Source of the DNA: Silene conica
Lineage: Eukaryota > Streptophyta > Magnoliopsida > Caryophyllales > Caryophyllaceae
Direction of reading: 5' to 3'
NCBI GenBank assembly: GCA_029255685.2
Contig: CM055313.2
Location: forward strand, 55,281,579 to 55,345,578
DNA: 64,000 nucleotides
Shown: positions 11,814-24,695 of the stretch, in pieces
Numbering within the stretch: the stretch's first letter is position 1
How the letters are laid out: every line of letters begins with the position of its first letter
The notes under the pieces: model-generated
Databases searched by the model: none
What the model saw: only the letters and a program-made list of their open reading frames with translations
What the model was told of the DNA's origin: nothing
Position numbers and translations under genes: made by a program

Positions 11814-14800
11814 TATTGGATTTTGGAATGTCCGAGGTCTAAACCATGTAAATAAACAGAATTTAGTAGAGTTTCATTCAGAATAAAGAAGTTAGTCTTT
11901 TTGGTTTATTGGAAACTAAAATAAATGGTGGTAATGTGAGTAATATTTCTCAAAAGATGTTTGATGGCTGGTGTGTGACTACTAATAGTAGTTTACATAA
12001 AGGGGGAAGGGTTTGGTTCCTATGGAAGCCTTCTCATTTTGATGTTGCTATCATTAGGTATGACCCACAGTTCATCCATGCTCAGGTGACTTGTAGGATT
12101 ACTAAGATTGTGTTTCTGGTTACTATGGTGTATGCTTTTAATGAAGGGGAGAAAAGACTGGGTCTATGGGAGAGTCTAGTACAGATTGCTACCTCTTGTA
12201 CTTTACCATGGGCAGTGGCTGGGGACTTTAACACAGTCATATCCCCAGAGGAGAGAATTAGAGGCAATACCAAATTGGAGGATATGGAGACTTTTATTGA
12301 ATGTTTACAGACTTGTGGGTTAACTGATATCAAAGCGACTGGGGCCTATTACACTTGGAACAACAAACAAGATGAGAATTGCAGGAAATATAGTAGGTTA
12401 GACAGATTTTTGACTAATGCTCAATGGTCAGCTTCCTTGCCTGATATGAATGCTCATTTTCATCCTGAAGGTTTACTGGACCATTGTCCATGTGTGATTA
12501 GGAATATCAAGTTGGATGGGAGGAGGGATACTGGTTTCAAATACTACAATATGTGGAGTCATGCTAGTGATTTTATACCTACTGTCAAGGAAGGGTGGCA
12601 GCTGACTGTGGAGGGCACCCCTATGTTTAGGGTTGTGAAGAAGCTGAAGGCTTTGAAGCCTATGTTAAAAAAGTTAAACAGGGAGAGATTTGATAATGTG
12701 GAGGTCAGTGCTGATATGGCTATACATCAGTTGGAGCAACTACAACTCTTACTCCAACAGGATCCTTTGAATCCAGAACTGATTCAACAGGAAGCTGAGA
12801 CCCAGAAGAATGTGAGACACTGGTCTGCAGCCAGAACCAGCTTTCTTCAACAAAAGTCAAAGGAAAAATGGTCTGAAGATGGGGACAGCAATACTGCATT
12901 CTTTCATAAGTCTATTAAGGCAAGATGCAACAGGAATAGAGTAACTCAGATTGAAAGTAAAGAAGGGGTGGTCTGTACTGAAACAACTACTATTCAGGAT
13001 GCCTTTCTAGGCTTTTATGAGAATTTGCTGGGTAGACAAGGACTGACTGAAGCTGTTAAGGGGGAGGTGCTCTTGACTGGCAAGCTCTGTACCCCTGAAC
13101 AATGTACTGCTCTAACCACCATGGTTACCAAGGCTGAGATAAAGGAAGTTGTATTTTCCATTCCTATAGATAAGGCCCCTGGCCCTGATGGTTATACTAG
13201 TGGATTCTTCATAGATGCTTGGGCAGTGGTTGGAGATGATCTATGTTTTGCTATCATGGATTTTTTCAGAATGGCCAACTGCTCACTCAAATTAATGCCA
13301 CCAATATAGCTTTGATTCCCAAATGTGAAATGCCTGTCTTAGTTAGCCAATACAGACCTACAGCTTGTTGTAATCTGGTTTACAAGGTGATAGCCAAGCT
13401 TCTCTGCAACAGATTATCAGCTATTTTACCTGATATAGTCCAAGAGAATCAAGGGGCCTTTATAAAAGGCAGGTCCATCATGGAGAATATCCTCATTTGC
13501 CATGATATAATACACCTATATGGGAGGAAATATGTTTCCCCTAGATGTCTCTTCAAGATTGATCTTCAGAAAGCCTATGACACTGTTGAGTGGTCCTTTA
13601 TAGAACAGCTTCTACAGGGACTGCTTTTCCCGCAGAAATTTATTCACTGGATTATGCAATGTGTTTCCACACCTGCCTTTACACTCACTTTGAATGGGTC
13701 CTCTTTTGGATACTTTAAGGGCAAGAGAGGATTGAGGCAAGGAGATCCAATATCAACTCTTATCTTTACCTTGTGTATGGATTACCTTTCTAGGTTGATT
13801 AATTATGCTACTGCCAGATGGCCTTTTCAATACCATCCTTTGTGCAAGGAACTGAAGCTTACCCATCTAATGTTTGCTGATGACCTACTAATGTTTTGCA
13901 AAGGAACCCCTGCTTCAATATGGCTCCTTATGAGAGCTTTCTCCTCTTTTTCCAAGGCCACTGGTCTGAGAATGAATAATGACAAATCTGAAATATACTT
14001 CAATGGTGTGGATGTAGACACCAAGGAAGGGATCAAGCAGGTTACAGGTTTTAAGGAAGGTACTTTTCCTTTCAAATACCTCGGGATGCCCATTCAACCT
14101 GGTAAACTATCCAAAACAGATTGTGCAGCCATTACTGAGAAGATGGTATCTAGAATCAGAAGTTTGGGTGCCAAAAAACTATCTTATGCTGGGAGAATTA
14201 CTCTTATAAATGCTGTGCTTAACACTCTTCACAATTATTGGGCACAACTCTTTGTTTTTCCTAAGGGAGTCATCAATAGGATTATGGCAATCTGCAGAAA
14301 TTTCCTTTGGGATGGGTCTTCAGAATACCATAGGGTTCCTCTTATTGCTTGGGATACAGTTACTTTAGCAAAGGAAGAAGGAGGACTGGGTATCAAAAAT
14401 GCAGCACTATGGAATGTAGCATCAGTAGGCAAGCTAGTGAACTGGATTTACAGTAAAGCAGATAGATTGTGGATCAAATGGGTAAATGCTATCTATATCA
14501 AACAACAAAACTGGCATGACTACTCTTGTCCAGCTGATACAACATGGGTCTGGAAAAGCATTTGCAAGGTTAAGGAGAAGCTCAAAACTGGATATGTGAA
14601 TGATGAATGGCTAATCAATGGGAGGGGATATACTATCAAAGATGGGTATGGTTGGTTACAGTCTTCAAAACCACAGCAGAAATGGAGCAATATTATTTGG
14701 AATCACTGGAATATACCAAAACATGCTATTATTACATGGCTAAGAATGCAAGGCGGTATGAATGTGAAGAGTAAGCTATATAGAATAGGATGCATACCTG

Positions 14801-15158
14801 ATGATTTATGTTTTTACTGTGTCAGACCCAGTCTGAAACCATAGACCATGTCTTCACCAGCTGCCCCTATTCAATCATGATCCAGAATCTGTTGCAACAC
14901 TGGTATGGTGGGACATTTCCATCTGTACAAAGTCTGAGTGAAGGTAACATGAAGGATGGGAGATGGAAAATCAGAGTGGCACTGTTAAATGCTTATCACT
15001 ACCATGTTTGGTATCAAAGGAACAGTGCTAGAATGGCAGAGTGTATACTGAGGCCAGGGAAAGTGATGGAACAGATTATTCAAGAGGTGAAATGTCGAGT
15101 GAAATGCAAGGCAAAAGTGGATATACATCAAGCAGATGTAGATTGGTTATGTAGCTAA
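11806..15158 (+). pseudogene. LINE-1 ORF2: endonuclease-reverse transcriptase, three frameshifts
   Basis: The AP-type endonuclease begins right at the start with GFWNVRGL, then LLETKI (about 11910), AGDFNTV (about 12226), RLDRFL and DHCP (about 12478). The RT domain has KAPGPDGY (about 13170), YDTVEWSF, RGLRQGDP (about 13728) and the catalytic FADDLLMF at about 13873. A C-terminal zf-RVT region lies at about 14700-14900. Frame changes occur near 11871, 13270 and 14822, so no full protein can be made. This arrangement identifies the L1 clade, not RTE. Confidence 0.9.
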
Positions 15159-15458
15159 TGCTTTTTTGCTTAAGTGTTTTGTCTTAATATGTGTTTGTAA
15201 GGGGATTCGAACCCTACACCTCATCTTGTAATTATCCTATATTTTAATATACTCACATTTCACCAAAAAAAAAACAAGGCTAGACATGTACAACGGAAAG
15301 CTCATCTAATCAGAGATTACGTGGAGCAAAAGGAGATTTTCATTGATAAGCTCGCTACGGATGACAACATAGCTGATCCTCTCACAAAAGCATTACCACG
15401 TGATAAGCATGAAGGACAGATTCATTCCATGGGAATTAGATGTGTTCCTAAGTTGTAG

Positions 15459-16308
15459 TACTCTTTTATGAATTCATGTAATAATTCATTTTCTCGTGTA
15501 CTCTATTCAACCCCATTGTTATGATATATAATGTTTTGTTTTTTATGTGGAATTGTACGCCAATTTTGAACACCACAAAGTGAACTGATTAACATTACAT
15601 CGTTTTGGTCCTTGATTACCCACTTGAGGTGATAACTCAGGTAATCATTTTGTGACGTTGGTTGATGGTGGGTTCAACGAGCCATAAGTCAAACAGTTGA
15701 CTGACCAATCACAAATGCGAGTTATACGAATATCTCGTAGGACACCCCGTGACAACGTTATGGAGTCCTAAGTGTTTTATAACATTGGGTGCCAGGTCGT
15801 GGATAGGATCTCCATAGTGTTCCTTAGAGTCGAGTCTTTTGACTTTCAACTGTCTCTTAAGATTAAGGCAAATTTTGGGTAACTTTGGTTTCTTTCCCAC
15901 GGTCTTCCATAACAGGGGCCAAGAGGATTTTTTTCTGGGTTATTTCATGCTGCGCTTACATCGGCAGGATTCGATTTGAGGGAAATATCCAAACCCTTAT
16001 CAGGATTTTATCATTTCTCAGGGCCACTCGAGGAGTAGTAACTGAAATGCATGGCCATGCTCGAATACATATTCTTTTTATCAGTTAAGTTACTCTCTAG
16101 TCAGGGAAACCACTCTTGATACAAATCGCTTGTGAGATACGACCTTTGCGAATTCGGATTTGCAAATTGTCTTACATTGAGTGGGAGAAATTTTAAAAGG
16201 ATATGAGAATCGGTTATCGCACCTACACTTGTGCGGACAAGTGGGAGTTTGTTGGAGCTTGTGTCCTCCACATGTAGTGTGATAACGTCATTGCACATAC
16301 CCTTGTTC
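15459..16308 (+). other. A: 3' untranslated region with a duplicated polypurine/U3-like module
   Basis: Non-coding. A CAGGGCCACTCGAGGAG block at about 16019-16036 is also present at the same relative place in elements B and C. At about 16236-16265, GGACAAGTGGGAGTTTGTTGG with GTGTCCTCC mimics the genuine polypurine tract plus LTR start found 75 bases downstream. Confidence 0.7.
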
Positions 16309-16323
16309 GGACAAGTGGGAGAT
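16309..16323 (+). promoter_or_regulatory. A: polypurine tract
   Basis: GACAAGTGGGAGAT immediately precedes the 3' LTR. The same core (ACAAGTGGGAGAT) precedes the 3' LTRs of B and C. It primes plus-strand DNA synthesis. Confidence 0.85.
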
Positions 16324-17320
16324 TGTTGGGGATGGTGTCCTTGACAGTTAGTACAATGACTTACTAAATCTCTTAAAGGATCACAAGGGCATTATTCAGT
16401 ATTATTATCAGTTGATCCACGTTTATCAATAACGGTTGGCTTGCTAGATAAGTCTGACGTTATTATCATACGGATGGCGGTGATCAACTGGTCCCTATAC
16501 GTCACACCTATAGGACACGTTTGAGAGATGTGAAGGTATGAAAATACAGTCACATTTATGCCGGATACGACTAAACATTTAGTCAGAGGTATTGACTATT
16601 AAATTAGTCAATAAGATATTGAGATTATTATTTAATACGGATTAAATAATTTTGCTAATACGGATTACATGATTAATTCGTAAATTAAATATAAACGGTT
16701 ATATTTAATTAAATATTATATTCGCGTATTAATATAAACAGTTATATTAATTTGGGTAATTATACAATATCGTAATTTTATCAGACCATTATTAATACAT
16801 CGACTGCATTAATATCTGATAACATGTGTGCGATTTATAATTAAAATCACGCGAATAATATTTAGCAAAACGGGTCGAATCACGCAAAGGAATAAGGCAA
16901 GAGTGGAAAAGCCCACACTTACCCTATAACCATTCGGCCGGCCGACCCAAGTAATACAAAAAGGAGAGTCCTTCTCCTTTTGTCAGTCGACTGGTTAATT
17001 TACAATCTCAAGAATTAGGGTTTTGAGAACATTATTTTCCCGAAACTTAGATCTCACATCTAAAACCTCACAAAAACTCTCCCCATATTGCAAGGCAATT
17101 GGAGAGTCTTTCTAGCACACACGACATCGTCTCAATCAAGTCTTGGGTGCAAGTTATAGGAGGGAATTTGCTTTAATTCCTGTTCTTAGGCCTATTCAAG
17201 CAAGGACCCAAGGTTGTATTCCTTTTCATGTTTTTAATTATCTTATGACCATTATTCACAACTGTAAATTTCGTTATAATCCTTCATGTTTTAGGGCGAA
17301 TACATGTTTTATTCCCCACA
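16324..17320 (+). repeat. A: inner 3' LTR of the plus copy
   Basis: A 997-bp LTR from TGTTGGGGATGG to CCCCACA. The base run after it (TACGG) does not match the TATTC before the left LTR, so it does not end a normal insertion; instead it is fused directly to pol sequence. Confidence 0.92.
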
Positions 17321-18267
17321 TACGGAACATCCTAAGAAGGTTTGCAAGCTTAAGCGTTCCATTTATGGACTTAAGCAAGCATCACGGAGTTGGAATCATC
17401 GATTCGACCAAGTGATAAAAGAGAATGGTTTCATTCGATCAGTCGAGGAACCATGTCTCTATATCAAGTCGAGTGGGAGCAAGATTGTGTTCCTGGTACT
17501 GTATGTCGATGACATACTCTTGATTGGAAATGACATACCTCTCCTATCTTCGGTTAAAGCATGGTTGAAAAACCATTTCCAGATGAAAGATCTGGGAGAG
17601 GCACAAAGAATTTTGGGCATCCTATCTACAGGGATAGATCACGACGGATGCTGTCTCTCAGTCAGGAGTCTTATATGGATAAAATTCTAGAGAGATTCAG
17701 CATGACGAACTCCAAGAAAGGGTTCCTTCCTATGGCTACTGGACTTCACTTGAGCAAGTCTCAAGAAGCTAAGACATTGGAAGAGATAGAGCGCATGAGT
17801 CGGATTCCTCATGTTTCGGCTATAGGATCAATCATGTATGCCATGATATGCACACGTCCAGACGTTGCATATGCATTGAGTATGACGAGTCGTTTCCAAG
17901 CTCATCCAGGTGAACAACACTGGATGGCCGTTAAAAAAAAAATTTAAGTACCTACGGAGGACTAAAGATTGGGGATTGACTTATGGAGGCGACGCGACGC
18001 TCTGCGCCACTGGTTACGTAGATGCTAGCTTCCAAACGGATCGAGACGACTCGAAATCTCAATCTGGATTCGTTTTTACTCTTAATGGCGCTGCTGTCAG
18101 CTAGAAAAGTTCTAAACAAAGTGTTACAACAGATTCTACAACTGAGTCCGAGTACTATGCCGCTTCAGAAGCAGCTAAGGAAGCAATATGGATGCGTCAA
18201 TTCTTACAAGGACTATCAGTAGTGCTTAGTTCGAATGACCCGATCACCGTTTATTGTGACAATGAAA
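17321..18267 (+). pseudogene. pol: A: partial pol (RT-RNase H) joined to the LTR end
   Basis: A second copy of the pol segment equivalent to about 9606-10540 of the plus copy, starting within a few bases of the LTR terminus at HPKKVCKLKRSIYGL. It includes the catalytic YVDDILLIG (about 17505) and GYVDASFQTDRD (about 18015). Frame breaks occur near 17625, 17935 and 18100. It stops at VYCDNE (about 18262), where the sequence turns over into the minus-strand copy. Confidence 0.9.
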
Positions 18268-18275
18268 GGGGCGTA
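18260..18275. other. A: inversion junction
   Basis: Plus-strand pol (equivalent to about 10540) switches to minus-strand pol (equivalent to about 9317) in the run TGAAAGGGGCG. Both parents carry an AAGG-type stretch here, so the join has a few bases of microhomology. Confidence 0.75.
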
Positions 18276-20809
18276 CCTTTGCAGGTAGGTCCACAAGATC
18301 CCACACGTTATTCTCATACATGGAGTCCATCTCGGATTGCATGGCTTATAGCCATAGCTTTGAGTCAGAACTAGTCAGGGCACCTTTATAGGTTGTGGGT
18401 TCATTACCCTCTAGGAGTAAGATGTCATCTATGTCATGTTCCTTGACCATACCAATGTATCTCTCAGGAGGAATAGAGACTCTTCCCGACCTCCTAGGTT
18501 CCTCAGGAATATCTACCGCAGCCGAGGTTGAAGGAACTGTTAACTCCAATGGTTGCTCGGTAGTTGGTTCTTGAATCTCCGATAGATCGAAGGTTCTATT
18601 ACTCGACTTGTTCTCGAGAAATTCTTTCTCTAAGAACGTCGCACTAGCCGCAACAAAAACACGTTGTTCGGTTGGCGAGTAGAAGTAATGACCAAAAGTT
18701 CCTTTTGGATAACCTATAAAGTATGTCTTGACCGATCGCAGGCCGAGCTTGTCCTCGTGTCTCCATTTGACATAAGCCTCGCAGCCCCAAACCCGAATAA
18801 AGGACAAGTTACGGACCGTCCCCTTCCATAACTCGTATGGAGTCTTGTCAATAGCATTAGACGGACTTCGGTTAAGTATTAGAGTGGCTGACAAAAGAGC
18901 ATAGCCCCACAATGAATCAGGCACAACGGTGTGACTCATCATGGATCGAACCATATCAAGTAGAGTTCGATTTCTCCGTTCGGACACACCATTTAATTGT
19001 GGTGTTCCAGGTGGAGTCAACTGTAGAACGATGCCACAGTCTTTAAGGTGTTGATCAAACTCATGAGAAAGATACTCGCCACCACGATCAGATCTTAGTG
19101 CTTTAATCTTTCTACCCAGTTGGTTCTGTACCCGATTCTGGTATTCTTTGAACTTGTCAAAGGATTCACTTTTATGTTTCATTAAGTAGCCTTCTCGTGC
19201 GTTGATCGACATAGGGCCACAAACATCCGTATGTATGAGTCCTAATAGGTCGGCATCACGCATTCCAACACCTTTGAAGGAAATACGAGTCATCTTACCG
19301 ATGAGACATGATTCACACGTGCCATATTATTCGAAATCAAAGGCCGAGATAGCTCCATTCTGTATGAGCTGTTTTACGCGTTTCTCATTTATATGTCCCA
19401 TACGGCAGTGCCATCGGTAAGTTTGATCTTTGTCACCAACCTTTAACCTCTTGTTATTCACGTGTAATATTTCGGTGGTTTGATCTAAAAAACATAAATT
19501 CCATTCATGGAAACTGCCTTGCCATAAATCATATTGTGTAACGAGAAAATACAGCTATTATTCTCTATTACAAATGAAAAACCAAGTTTGTCAAGTGCAG
19601 AAACAGAAATAATTTTTTTCGATAAACTAGGAACATAATAACAGTTATACAATGATAACTCGAATCCACTTGGAAGCTGGATCACGTATGTTCCCCTCGA
19701 AACTGCAACAACTCGTGCTCCATTCCCGACACGCAGGTCAACCTCACCCTTTATGAGGGGCTCGAGGTTTCGGAGGCCCTGCACATGATTACACAGATGA
19801 GAACCACAACCAGTATCTAGTACCCAAGTTCCGTAACTTGCATGGTTAATCTCAATCATGTGAATAAAAGAAGAAGAAGACATACCAACAGGAGTAACGT
19901 GGCTTCCCTTAATGTCCTCGCGATACACAGGGCACGTGCGCCTCCAATGCCCAGTCTTGTGGCAATGGTGGCATTCCATGCTTGTATCCTTACTCTTTGT
20001 CTTACCCTGTGAGTTGCTCGACTCACCGGGCCCACTCTTAGCAAATCCCGACTTCTTGAACGTAGGCTTACCTACCGCTAGGTCGCCTTGAGCTTTCGCT
20101 TTCCCTTTCCCTTTACCCTTGCCTTTACTGGAGATCAGGAGAACATTCTGCTTCACGCTCCCACTTAATTTCAGATCCTTCTCGGTCTATACGAGAAGGG
20201 AGTAAAGCCCATGAGGAGTCTTCTTCATGTCGTTCATGTAATAGTTGGCCCTAAAGAGGGCGAACCCATCATGAAGCGAATGAAGCATTCAATCAACGAT
20301 TATGTTCTCACTGATCTTGCAGTTTAAGGCCTCCAGTTTCTCGATATTCTCAATCATGTTGAGAATATGTGGGCTAACCGCCTGGCCCTTCTGGAGTTTT
20401 GCTTCAAAGAAGCGACAGGTATGCTCATAAGAAACGATTCTCGGAGCTTTCGAGAATTCGTTAGTGAGCGTGGTGAAAATCTTGTTTGCACCATGGGAGA
20501 TGAAGCGTCTTTGCAAATTGGATTCCATTGCATAGATAAGGACGTTCTTTAACGCACCCGCTTCCATGACGAAGTCGCTATGAGCGCGAACTTCGTTAGC
20601 TCTAGCTCCAGTTCCTGGGTGTGCCGGAATAGGCTCAGTCAAGTACTTGAGCTTTCCGTCAGCAATGGCAGCATTTCGTAATGCTGCCTGTCAGTGAAGT
20701 TTGACCCATCATTCCTCAGTCTAGTAGATTGATTCATGGAGTCCATGAAGGCTTTAAGCCAGGATTCTCGTGCTAGCTTGACACTTGGCATTGGGTCTTC
20801 ATCAGCCAT
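18268..20809 (-). pseudogene. pol: A (-): copia gag-pol, inverted copy
   Basis: The minus strand runs from a gag ATG at 20809 through CCHC (about 19960-20000), protease LDTGCGSH (about 19810), integrase (HTDVCGP about 19235, RSDRGGEY, NGVSERRN about 18985) to the start of RT near 18350. Lesions include a 5-nt loss near 20690, TGA at about 20290, TAG at about 20188, a 2-nt insertion near 19490, TAA near 19328, and an in-frame 51-nt deletion near 19185 that removes the conserved TDDLSRY stretch. Its protease-integrase junction keeps the frame that the plus copy has lost. Confidence 0.9.
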
Positions 20810-21167
20810 TTGTTATTTAGCAATTTTAATTTGATCGTGTTCTACACTGAAAAGAAGATAAAACAAAACGACATAAGCGACTCGTCGTTGTGATTTAAGT
20901 CTATTTTAAATTGAATTTAAACTCGTAGACTCATGCATTTATATAATTGATCTCCCTCAAGAATTATATAAACGATCCCAAGACTCAATTTCCGTAAATT
21001 GATAAGAAAACTGTTTGGCTAGTTCTACTGTTAGAACTCTTGGTCGATAGATTTCCGTAAATCTCATCTTTTAGTCCATCATAGTCGCTAGATAGTATCT
21101 AGTGACCACAATGTTGAGATAAAATAATCATCTGTTACCACTTACCCGACGTAGAAGGGGTCATATT
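20810..21167 (-). other. A (-): leader next to gag
   Basis: Minus-strand equivalent of 6380-6738 of the plus copy. It is interrupted at 21167 by element B, whose TSD ATATT lies at 21163-21167; the leader resumes at 42618. Confidence 0.85.
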
Positions 21168-22403
21168 TGTTAGGTTTTTAGTTATCTCATAATCTAGTAT
21201 CTTAGTCATACTAAATATAATCCTTTAATTAACATTTTAATTAACATATTATTAGATCTTATGCATGCTAAATATATGCGGAAATAGGAGAGATTTCGAC
21301 CCTTACATACGGTCCAAGAATAGCAAGGATGATCCTCCAAGTATTCAACAAGAACACCTCCTTTGTGATGCACCAAGACACCCTTTGATTGAAACCGAAA
21401 CTTGAGTATGCTAGTACCAAAACCGGTTTTTCCTTAAACAAATTCTAATCTTTATTTAGAATTGAAACTAATATATAACTTATTATTATTAGTATTATTA
21501 TTATCTCACAATAATAATATTAGAGGATTTGATGTTGTTATTTTCTCACACTAGAAAATTGCCAAGAGATTAGAATGAATCACAATGTGTGAACAACTTC
21601 ACATTTGATGGATGTTACTTGGTTTAGGCGTGATACACACAAAAGAAAACCAAGAGGGAACATTTTGTCTTTCCTATGTACATAGGTGGGTGTAGGTGCA
21701 ATTCACAAGGTTTGTGTTTTTATGTTCTTAAAACACAAAACACACTTTAAATTACACCTTCCCAAAACCGGTACCATCACAATTAAAATGGACTTCCATT
21801 TTATCAAATGTCATTTTGTACAATTTGTATACTTATGTGTGACATACAATATGTTACAACATAAAATTAATTGTTCTAATTTAAAAATGCATATTTATCA
21901 AATAAATATCATTTATAAATTAAATAAATCATATTTAACAATTTGACTAGTAATTCATAATTACTTATGTATAAAATGGTAATTTCAATAATCGTCAATA
22001 TGATTTACAACACTTGTAATAATATAAAAATCTATTCATTCTAATTACGATATAATGAAATATCGTTTAATGTTTAACAATTGACACGTTTCAATTTTAA
22101 ACATAAATCTTACAATAAGATTTAACCTCTGATTTCTCGATATACGAGTTTAAGGAATATGATCAAATCGTATCAATATACATTTGATCACTTTATCAAT
22201 TAAGGGAATTGTCCTAAAGGTGTGACCTAAAGGGATCAACTGACCACCACCGTCATACGACAGTATTGTCAAACTCTAGCTAGCCAATCATTAGCGATTA
22301 ATGTTGGTCAGTTGACTTATATAAATCGTATCATCCCTTGCGCATTCTCGTCATGAGATTTAATTACGTGATCGCACTATTGTTGAGGACACATTTCCCA
22401 ACA
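21168..22403 (-). repeat. B: 3' LTR
   Basis: 1236 bp; on the plus strand it runs TGTTAGGT to CCCAACA. It is almost identical to the 5' LTR at 40330-42617 once the 1053-bp TIR insertion is removed, pointing to a fairly recent insertion. The small frame at 21686-21946 recurs in the other LTR and is not a gene. Confidence 0.93.
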
Positions 22404-22421
22404 ATCTCCCACTTGTCCTCG
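22404..22421 (-). promoter_or_regulatory. B: polypurine tract
   Basis: On the minus strand CGAGGACAAGTGGGAGAT abuts the 3' LTR; its core equals that of A and C. Confidence 0.85.
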
Positions 22422-24695
22422 ACAAGTGTGCGTCACCAATTCTCTTGTCCTATTACAATCTCCCACTCAATGCAAGGTGTCTCTCTGAGGCCGTACTTGC
22501 ATTCGATCATATCATGAGTGGTTTCCTCGATCTGGAGAATAACTGTTTGACCGGAATTATCTACCATAGATACCTTCCGAGCGTGGCCACGCATTTCCAG
22601 TTAACTTCTCCTGGAGTGGCCTTGAGATTTGAACAACCCTGACAAGGGGTGGACAATTTCTATCGCACTACTTCCTTCAACTAGTCACAGTCAGTCACGA
22701 CCCAAAGCAATCCCATTTGACTCCAGTTACGAAAAGTCGTAGAGAATGGATCAAGGTTATGCCTAAACTGTACCATCTTGGGAGAGTAGTCTTTAGTCTA
22801 AGAATTGACTCACAAGAATACTATAGCAGCTCTTGCCACGACCCGGCTATTATAAAATTTCCAGAACTCTATAAGCGGTCACTTTGCCCGACAGAGTGTC
22901 TTTTGCAGTCTGCCTATGTGATCGACTAGTCATCACATATGACTCTATGACACTTGAACTTGCCATCAATCGCCTCACATTCCAGTCGCTTTGAGATGTC
23001 ACCTCATGTAAGCGGCTAGGGGCTATACTAAGTCAATCCAGTTCACTTATGGGGTTCAATATTGTCTCATACAACCCATTTGGATTTTGACAAAGTATCC
23101 TTCATCTTGAGTTAATTATAACTCAAATGACATTGTTATGCAAAAACAGTCAATACTATTTCATTGCATTTGATGCACAATCATCTATTTGTATTAATGT
23201 TTTGCGAATAAACCTTTTATTCATGATTGCAAAACCTACAAATTTTGGTCTCCTTCCGACTCATATTATCTCACATAATATGATCTTATTTGAGCACGTA
23301 TCTAGAACTCATTCTAGATCTTGAGTTTCCTTTCTTGAGGGAAGCTCCCGCTGTTATCTTATAACTCGTGACGTATTGATATACTAGAGAGATTAAAGAA
23401 TCACTCGAAATTATCTAGTCACTTATGTGCTGAAATCTATATTGTAGTTATTAGTGATTTCATCACTCTTACTATTTTCAAACATCTTGGCTATTTCATC
23501 AAGGTTATTCATATCTAACCATTTTAATTTCTAATGGGCGACCTTTTATTATCAATATAATAAACCTTCCCGTAAAACTCCATCATCGTATGATATAAGG
23601 TATTAGTTCATCTAGAATTGAAAACCTCTTATTCTTTACACCTTAAAGAATCACCCATCCTCTCTAAATGGTAGGCTTAATTCTTTTAATGAATATCGCT
23701 CCACTAAAATCAATATTACTCGATCTCTTAAATGAACCTTTCATTTCTTGCATGTAAATCTTTATTTATCACTTGAATCATTATCACCATCACTATCCCT
23801 ATAGTGATCTATTTTCATTCAATCAATCATCACCCTCTTTTCATGTCTTGGTTTCCTCGAGACGAATATGATAATTTCCTTATAACTACATTGAGAGAAT
23901 TGAGATGATTTCTTCTCTTTTATCTTATAAATTTAGAAAAATCATTTATTAAGGAACCTTTTTCCTTCCGATTTCATACGGGGTTTCATGTCTCCTCTCT
24001 TTGAAACAATGAACATAAGGAACCTTTCCTCATGTGTCCTCCCGTAGTTTCTTCAGTGTCCTCTCGTAGTTTCTTCAATTCATTCATATAGGACTTTTCT
24101 TAAGTTTCCTATGTATGAATCTTCTCTAAGATCCTACACTTATATCACACGTATATCATTGGTTTGCGAGCGAAATATTTTCTCCCACTCTATCCTTTTA
24201 ACAATAACTTTTACTTGTATAAGGATAGCAATTTCGATTTAACCAATGCATATGGATGTTTGAAGTTTTATTGGTGTGATGAATACATTCTCATTTTCAC
24301 TTAAAATGATCATCGTATAATGAATTAATGATTTCTTAATTTGATTAAAAGTATCTCATGGGGTGTAGTTCTCCGCTTTAATCAACACTTTGATTATATT
24401 CTATTGATCGTATCAATGTGATTTATTTTGTGATAAAAATCACTATTATTCATGTTTTAACAAGGTATGCAATTTACTTTAGAAATCAAGAAATTGATTA
24501 GGAACAAAAGTAGTGACTCGGGTTGAAAACCAAGTCACTAATATCCAAAATTACAACCATTGTTTTAGGATTTGAATCCTTGTCTTGCAAGAAAATAAAT
24601 TGCAAAATATGAAAGAAGACGATATGAAAATTAGAGCCTAGCTCTTCAAGTCTTCGATCAATTGGAAGCTACCGTAGCCATCCAAGTAAAGAACT
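22422..24695 (-). other. B: long non-coding 3' region
   Basis: No reading frame of note. The whole stretch is collinear with 33262-35484 of element C, including the CACTCGAGGAG-type block at about 22610 shared with A. Conservation without coding suggests RNA or cis-acting roles, or simply shared descent. Confidence 0.75.

Larger units (their letters stand above)
10588..15272 (+). mobile_element. LINE-1: L1-type LINE inside copia A (TSD AACAAGGC)
   Basis: A near full-length plant L1-type LINE of about 4.7 kb. AACAAGGC occurs at 10580-10587 and again at 15273-15280 after a short poly(A) tail, as expected of target-primed reverse transcription. It interrupts the RNase H coding region of A in the same orientation. 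ORF1 and ORF2 are both recognisable, but ORF2 has three frameshifts. Confidence 0.92.
8999..15458 (+). pseudogene. pol: A (+): copia reverse transcriptase-RNase H, split by LINE-1
   Basis: The RT domain starts near WLEAMQSEMDSM (about 9240), with ARLVAKGFTQ, MDVKTAFLNG and the catalytic YVDDILLIG at about 9781. RNase H follows with the GYADASFQTDRD segment at about 10290. One T is missing near 10347 relative to the sister copy, giving a frameshift. LINE-1 inserted at 10587 with an 8-bp duplication, and the RNase H C-terminus resumes at 15281 and ends at a TAG at about 15456-15458. Two independent lesions plus the LINE make it non-functional. Confidence 0.9.

Noticed and set aside
3624-17320. 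A plus copy as an ordinary independent insertion
   Set aside because: The bases after the inner 3' LTR (TACGG) do not match the TATTC at the left, whereas TATTC is found after 43698.
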